From a virus, in the IMG/VR virus record IMGVR_UViG_3300022888_000017, positions 1-40,676 of that record: a stretch of DNA of 40,676 nucleotides; one strand, given 5' to 3'. The notes beneath the pieces were generated by a model. The model ran no database searches and was not told the DNA's origin. It saw nothing but the letters and a program-made list of their open reading frames with translations. Positions 40,475 to 40,676 of the stretch are shown in pieces (the stretch's first letter is position 1; every line of letters starts with the position of its first letter). A program made the translations under genes and the position numbers.

Positions 40475-40676
40475 ATGAAGCATATAGATAACGTCCAATT
40501 GGGTAGTCCTACTACCCAATTGAAATTAACACTCACCAAAGAGGAATTGAAAATGGTCATTCAGTCAATAGAATGTTTTATTGACCCTAAAAAACCTCGA
40601 TGGGCAAAAGATGAAGCGGAGGATGTTGATATTATTTTGCTTTTAAATAAATTCAAGGATAGATTTTACGGAATAT
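40475..40676 (+). CDS. Small phage protein, truncated at the window edge
   Basis: An open frame from ATG 40475 runs off the end: LKLTLTKEELKMVIQSIECF, then DPKKPRWAKDEAEDVDIILL. The ATG has no ribosome site. Alternatives are an in-frame TTG at 40520 (start LKLTLTKEELK) or ATG 40553, which has GAGGA seven bases upstream. The sequence resembles small uncharacterised marine phage proteins with an LTxEEL start and an LLNKF end. A perfect hairpin lies within this 5' region. Confidence 0.55.
   Translation, partial: MKHIDNVQLGSPTTQLKLTLTKEELKMVIQSIECFIDPKKPRWAKDEAEDVDIILLLNKFKDRFYGI
40496..40522. repeat. Perfect 12-bp inverted repeat (hairpin)
   Basis: CAATTGGGTAGT (40496-40507) and ACTACCCAATTG (40511-40522) are exact complements around a CCT loop. 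No T-run follows. It lies within the first codons from ATG 40475, or in the leader of a gene starting at 40520 or 40553, so it may control translation. Confidence 0.8.

Noticed and set aside
1-40676. tRNA genes, CRISPR array or insertion sequence
   Set aside because: No cloverleaf-like segment, regularly spaced repeats or transposase frame was recognised in reading both strands.

Overview
This window is a contiguous piece of a low-GC, T4-like contractile-tailed (myovirus) genome of the marine type. The order neck 13-14-15, terminase 16-17, sheath 18, tube 19, portal 20, core 67, protease 21, scaffold 22, capsid 23, then a 3-like/tube-like gene, uvsY, uvsW, late sigma 55, 47 and 46 is the conserved core seen in marine T4-like phages such as cyanophages and pelagiphages. 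No photosynthesis gene, tRNA or host gene is visible. The AT-rich, marine-style content would fit a phage of a low-GC marine bacterium, but the host cannot be read from this sequence.

Region 1 (1-17950) is an unusually long array of about 15 fibre/adhesin-like structural genes, all on the + strand. Most are followed at once by a small gene of one of a few recurring families. One family ends in an AIKxKYPK-type motif, one ends in an LRDLPENSTP...VTWPTKP tail like phage tail-assembly chaperones, one begins MAHYAKV/MANFARID, and a few are singletons. The fibre C-termini are varied: three glycine-rich adhesins, a C1q-like jelly roll, a tail-collar domain, a peptidase-S74-type intramolecular chaperone, and several variable knobs. 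Their N-termini and linkers are shared and are sometimes identical at DNA level. Three short gene remnants and a 41-nt exact repeat across gene junctions suggest that cassettes are gained, lost and swapped by recombination.

Region 2 (18060-32680) holds the neck, packaging, tail and head genes. T4 late promoters (TATAAATA/CATAAATA) mark several transcription units. A reverse-strand HNH endonuclease gene sits between 17 and 18, and its promoter and the gene 18 promoter lie in a perfect inverted repeat. A strong intrinsic terminator follows the capsid gene. Several structural proteins carry inserted beta-rich repeat domains (13, 14, sheath 18).

Region 3 (32680-40676) carries the tube-like gene, recombination genes (uvsY, uvsW, 47, 46), the late sigma factor 55 behind a sigma70-like promoter, two small lipoproteins, two cysteine-motif proteins, small phage-type proteins, and a second sigma70-like promoter leading into a truncated gene whose 5' end contains a perfect 12-bp hairpin.

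The genes form a coherent programme. Gene 55 product would direct RNA polymerase to the late boxes in front of the structural genes. The 46/47 and UvsY/UvsW proteins would drive recombination, which may also generate the fibre array rearrangements.
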